A DNA stretch of 32,500 nucleotides from Chromera velia (Eukaryota > Sar > Chromeraceae): the NCBI GenBank assembly GCA_018398765.1, contig JAHBMJ010000474.1:1-32500 (forward strand), given 5' to 3'. Below are positions 29,601 to 32,500 of the stretch, one piece after another. The notes beneath the pieces are model-generated. The model had not been told where the DNA came from. It ran no database searches and saw only the letters and a program-made list of their open reading frames with translations. The position numbers and the translations under genes were made by a program. Numbering within the stretch: the stretch's first letter is position 1; each line of letters starts with the position of its first letter.

Positions 29601-29755
29601 ACGTTTTTATATTGATATTGTTTTTATTTACAAATCAAGCTAAAAATTAAAGGAGTCGTTAATTTTTTGAATAATCTAAGATTAAATGTTAAACTTCCAG
29701 ACTAAATCGAATGCATTAAGTAAAATCATAAATTAGTGAAACATCACCATGTCAG

Positions 29756-29959
29756 CTAGCATATTTTTGACAGCAACACGTGTTCTGCACTAAGTAAACA
29801 TTGAAGTAGGAGAGGACTTTTTAAAGGTACACATCTCATACTGCATTCAACCTGGCATCCAACGAAGTTTGCTTTGCTAGATTCTTGTATGTTTAAAGTA
29901 CCGTTCACAACAGATAGGCCACACAGACAACTTGACAAAGTCACAAACTTATATAACAT
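29756..29959 (-). other. Small Cys-rich frame with signal-peptide-like start, doubtful
   Basis: A 67-codon ATG frame begins MLYKFVTLSSCLCGLSVVNG, which resembles a secretory signal, and then has CQVECSMRC and two further Cys. It lies in AT-rich, otherwise empty sequence with no splice or promoter support. It may be chance. Confidence 0.2.
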
Positions 29960-30019
29960 GATAAAAACAACCAGACTAGCAACCAGACGTCCGTGTGACG
30001 CACCACTGAGCTAGAGGCA

Positions 30020-30190
30020 ACCAAAGGCTCAAACCCTTCTAACTCCTTGATGATGTTCACATGATGTTCACCATGTTGGTGACACCATTGCGGTTAAGAA
30101 GTCCCTCGGCACCCAACGCAGTCAGGTTATCTCTTGCGCTAAAGACCCCTCTTCCACCAGCGTTGTTGGCCTGACTTGTTTTTGAGGGTC
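30020..30190 (-). pseudogene. Fragment of the 31-kb gene family, last-exon copy
   Basis: On the minus strand, GRGVFSARDNLTALG and LLNRNGVTNMVNI match the C-terminal part of the 31059-31966 copy (GRGVFSARDYSTALG, VLNRDGVTDIVNI). An ACATGATGTTC duplication (about 30059-30072) then brings a stop, followed by recognisable remnants. The downstream sequence also resembles that after 31059 (AACAAC.AGAC). A tandem partial duplicate about 1 kb from the longer copy. Confidence 0.7.
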
Positions 30191-30585
30191 TGACAGGATA
30201 AGCAACCCTCTCCTTCTTGTTGGCTCTCTTTCGCTTTCACGTTCTTCCACAGATATAAAACCGTGCAACAAAAACAACGAAGGGGAAAACAGGCATACAT
30301 GTAAGCAAAGAGAGCAAAACGCAGGCATTCGTTTATTTGTGCAGAGACGGGCTGTCGGTTCCTTATTACTTATCGGTAGTGAGGGAATTCGGTATCTTTC
30401 TAGCTTGCAAAACATGCATCGAGAGTCGACAGAAAGAAAACGTTGGGGGGCGGGCTTTGTATTTTCTCTTTCCGTTGAAATGAGTGGAACAGGAATGCGG
30501 ATTGGGGGGGGAAGGGGAAGTGGAACAATTAAGGAACGCAGGAGATAAACAAGGTCAGTCGCCTTTGGCTCTTAATATTTGAAGC

Positions 30586-30655
30586 ATACATGCATGCACG
30601 TGCGCGGGCCGCGGGTGCACGCATGGGTCGGTCCGGCCGGGGTGCATGCTACTGA
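30586..30655. promoter_or_regulatory. GC-rich patch with TGCATGCA
   Basis: ACATGCATGCACGTGCGCGG, GGTGCACGCATGGG and GGTGCATGC occur within 70 bases of otherwise AT-rich sequence. The composition resembles the islands at 365-450 and 22735-22925. The gene it would serve is unclear. Confidence 0.25.
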
Positions 30656-31058
30656 ACCTTAACGGAGTGACAGAGTGACAGAGTCATCATAAACTTACAG
30701 ACTCACAAAATAGAGAAACAACTAGACACCTGTGTGACGAAGAAACAACTAGAAGAAAAAGAAGAAGAACAACTAAAGAGTGTCTTGTAAGGCTCTGTTC
30801 TCTTCCTGTAGAAGTCAGGTTCATTTGTTCATCCACTTTCCTGAGGGTGAAGAAAAAGAGAAACCCTTTGCTTCCTCTGCTTCTTTTTGGCCCTCTTCTA
30901 TGAGTCTGAGACTTGTCCTGTGTCCTTTCTTAGACTTCAAATAAGAGACAGGTCAGACATTCAATCAATCAATCAGTCAGTCAATTAAGTTTTTTAATCA
31001 AACAAACGGGGGCAGAAAGAGAACAGAGAAACAACTAGACGCCTGTATAATGGACACA

Positions 31059-31966
31059 TCACTCAGCCAGATGCTCTACAGGCCCAAACCCTACTGACTC
31101 CCTGATGATGTTCACTATATCGGTGACACCATCACGGTTGAGAACACCCCTAGGAACACCCAACGCAGTTGAGTAATCTCTTGCGCTGAAGACCCCCCTT
31201 CCACCGGCGCTTCTATGGATGGAGCAGAAGGTGTCCAGGGAGGGTACGAGAATGTTTTTATTGCATAGGGCACTGTAGTAGGGCACTGTACTCTCCTGAG
31301 ATCACATCCCGATACTGGATCGCAATCTCTTCGAGTCGTTTCTGAAGGTTGAACTTCATGGAACCCTTCGCCTCTTCCCGAACGTGAGGAACGAGAACTG
31401 CAGTAATGCGCCCCCCGAACGTCTTCCATCCATTTCCCCCTGAGAGCACACTGGATGCAAATTTTGAGAGGGGAGTTTTTTCCCCCGGTCTTTTGAATTG
31501 CGGAGGGGACCTAAATTTGGGCAAGTCAGCATACACAGCCGTTTTCTACTTACCGACTTTCTGATAAAGGGGGACGCTCCAAAGGATCGCAAGGTACTTC
31601 AGAATCTTCGCCTCTGTGGTATATTGTAGCATCTTTGGGCTTTCTGCAACCGTCCTGCCGCAAAAGGTTCGCAACCTCGGGGTCCGTTCCGTAATTTATC
31701 TGAAGGTGCACATGTATTTAGTACATGACACCATGATAGCCGAGCCTCCTCATGAAGCGTGTGTTTCCAATTTTGAAACCTTTTCTCCCCCATGTACGTC
31801 TGGAAGACGCTCTTTGCCGTGTCCTCAACAAGCTCTAGGACTCTCCTCAATTAGCAGAAGCTAACCACTCCGGCGTTCTTTTTTTTTACTCTCTAATCCT
31901 CCAGCTGTTTGCGGAGCTCCCTCACCGTCTCGCTTTCCCCGCCAATGCTGCAACGCGGACGCATTT
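31059..31966 (-). pseudogene. Decayed longer copy of the dispersed gene seen at 8151-8583
   Basis: Read on the minus strand from 31966, the sequence follows the 8151 copy (GCGTCCGCG, GAAAGCGAGACGGTGAGGGA, CTTCCAGAC) through the coiled-coil and KTAV parts. It then extends beyond that copy's end into KFRSPPQFKRPG, WKTFGGRITAVLVPHVREEA, KRLEEIAIQYRDVISGE and the C-terminal GRGVFSARDYSTALGVPRGV, finishing at TGA 31061-31059. Lesions: TAG in the coiled coil, an A-run with a 16-base loss near 31880, TAG in place of the Trp codon before KTAV, and a 13-base tandem duplication (TACAGTGCCCTAC, about 31262-31288) that shifts the frame. It looks partly processed, with no introns in the aligned part. Family unknown. 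Confidence 0.72.
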
Positions 31967-32099
31967 ACATGGACTTCAATGTTTTCGTCCCCTTCTGAAC
32001 TACGACAAAAACATGTACACTTAGCGATTCACTCTGTATCTCCGACTGCAGTTGATCTGTATGGAAGTAATCAGTGGAAGAGCAAACGAAAGAAAAAAT

Positions 32100-32500
32100 G
32101 AGCTCAGACAAAGCAACTAGATCAACATAAACAGATCCATGCACCGTTTGGCTCGACAAGGTCAAAGTAACCAGGCACGACGCTTTCAACACACTCGTAG
32201 CGGAAGGGGGATGCGGCTACCTCGTTGCCATCAGTAACGCTCACCCAGAGAGTCACCAGGCCGATCAGTACCTTTAAACTCAAGTGGAGTGACAGAGTAA
32301 ACCAGGCTGGTTCACAGACTTGCACAGACCTCCTCTGACATCCATACATACAAGTCTATTGCTGCGCAGCGGCGTACAATGGCATGGAACCACAAACAGT
32401 AGACATGTTTCCATTTCAAGCGATAAAATGAAATGACATACACTCGATCACTATTCACTGAGATGCAAGCCGGGCAGTTGCAAAACAAAATATTCTCATA
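32100..32500 (-). repeat. Dispersed repeat R1, copy 2 (cut by window edge)
   Basis: Direct repeat of 21722-22139. The minus-strand frame 32122-32349 holds the conserved LIGLVTLWVS, EVAASP and ECVES words and ends at a stop before 32122. It lies immediately upstream, in the minus direction, of the 31059-31966 pseudogene, so R1 could be an upstream exon or promoter region of that gene family; at 21.7 kb, however, it stands alone. Confidence 0.8.

Overview
The window is eukaryotic nuclear DNA: short GT-AG introns, long microsatellites, LINE and inverted-repeat transposons, and mostly monocistronic, widely spaced genes. The balanced base composition, intron style, TGCATGCA-rich GC islands and a plant/animal-type dihydrodiol dehydrogenase would fit a photosynthetic alveolate such as a chromerid alga (Chromera-like). 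That assignment is an inference, not something the sequence proves.

Left part (1-8.6 kb, plus strand). A two-exon Gfo/Idh/MocA oxidoreductase (778-2063) is the clearest gene. It is followed by two weaker candidate exons (2641-3121) and a badly damaged polyubiquitin locus (about 3397-4054). A chain of eleven small exons (4493-7434) joins in one open frame of 301 codons, with no recognised family; its introns are full of CTTT, CT and CTGT repeats. A frameshifted copy of a dispersed gene (8151-8583) ends at an abrupt AT-rich block.

Middle part (9-21.5 kb) is a nest of transposons. Three LINE-type copies lie head to tail (C: about 9243-11450 with one ORF; D: a 5'-truncated 3' end; B: 18295-21478 with a reverse transcriptase). 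All share the same 3' module and an AAT/GAT tail, and each appears to have landed in the tail of the previous one. LINE D is split by a 6.4-kb element (11676-18086) with imperfect terminal inverted repeats of about 165 bp and a 6-bp target duplication TACAGA. That element has no transposase I can recognise but carries a five-exon gene on the minus strand (13276-16333), whose third intron holds a 1-kb foldback repeat. This cargo-bearing element is the most interesting object in the window.

Right part (21.5-32.5 kb). It holds a dispersed repeat present twice (21722-22139 and 32100-32500), an intact single-exon gene with an F-box-like start (23110-24510), and AT-rich blocks with CATAATSATTATG clusters. 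A 146-bp tandem array follows in which every unit looks like an 81-nt exon plus a 65-nt intron (27994-28755). The window ends with decayed minus-strand copies of the gene family also seen at 8.2 kb (30.0-30.2 and 31.06-31.97 kb).

Several long frames here (the LINE reverse transcriptase, the LINE C ORF and the cargo gene) are broken only by in-frame stop codons and not by frameshifts. Other genes end normally at TGA or TAA, so a standard code with point nonsense mutations is the simplest reading.
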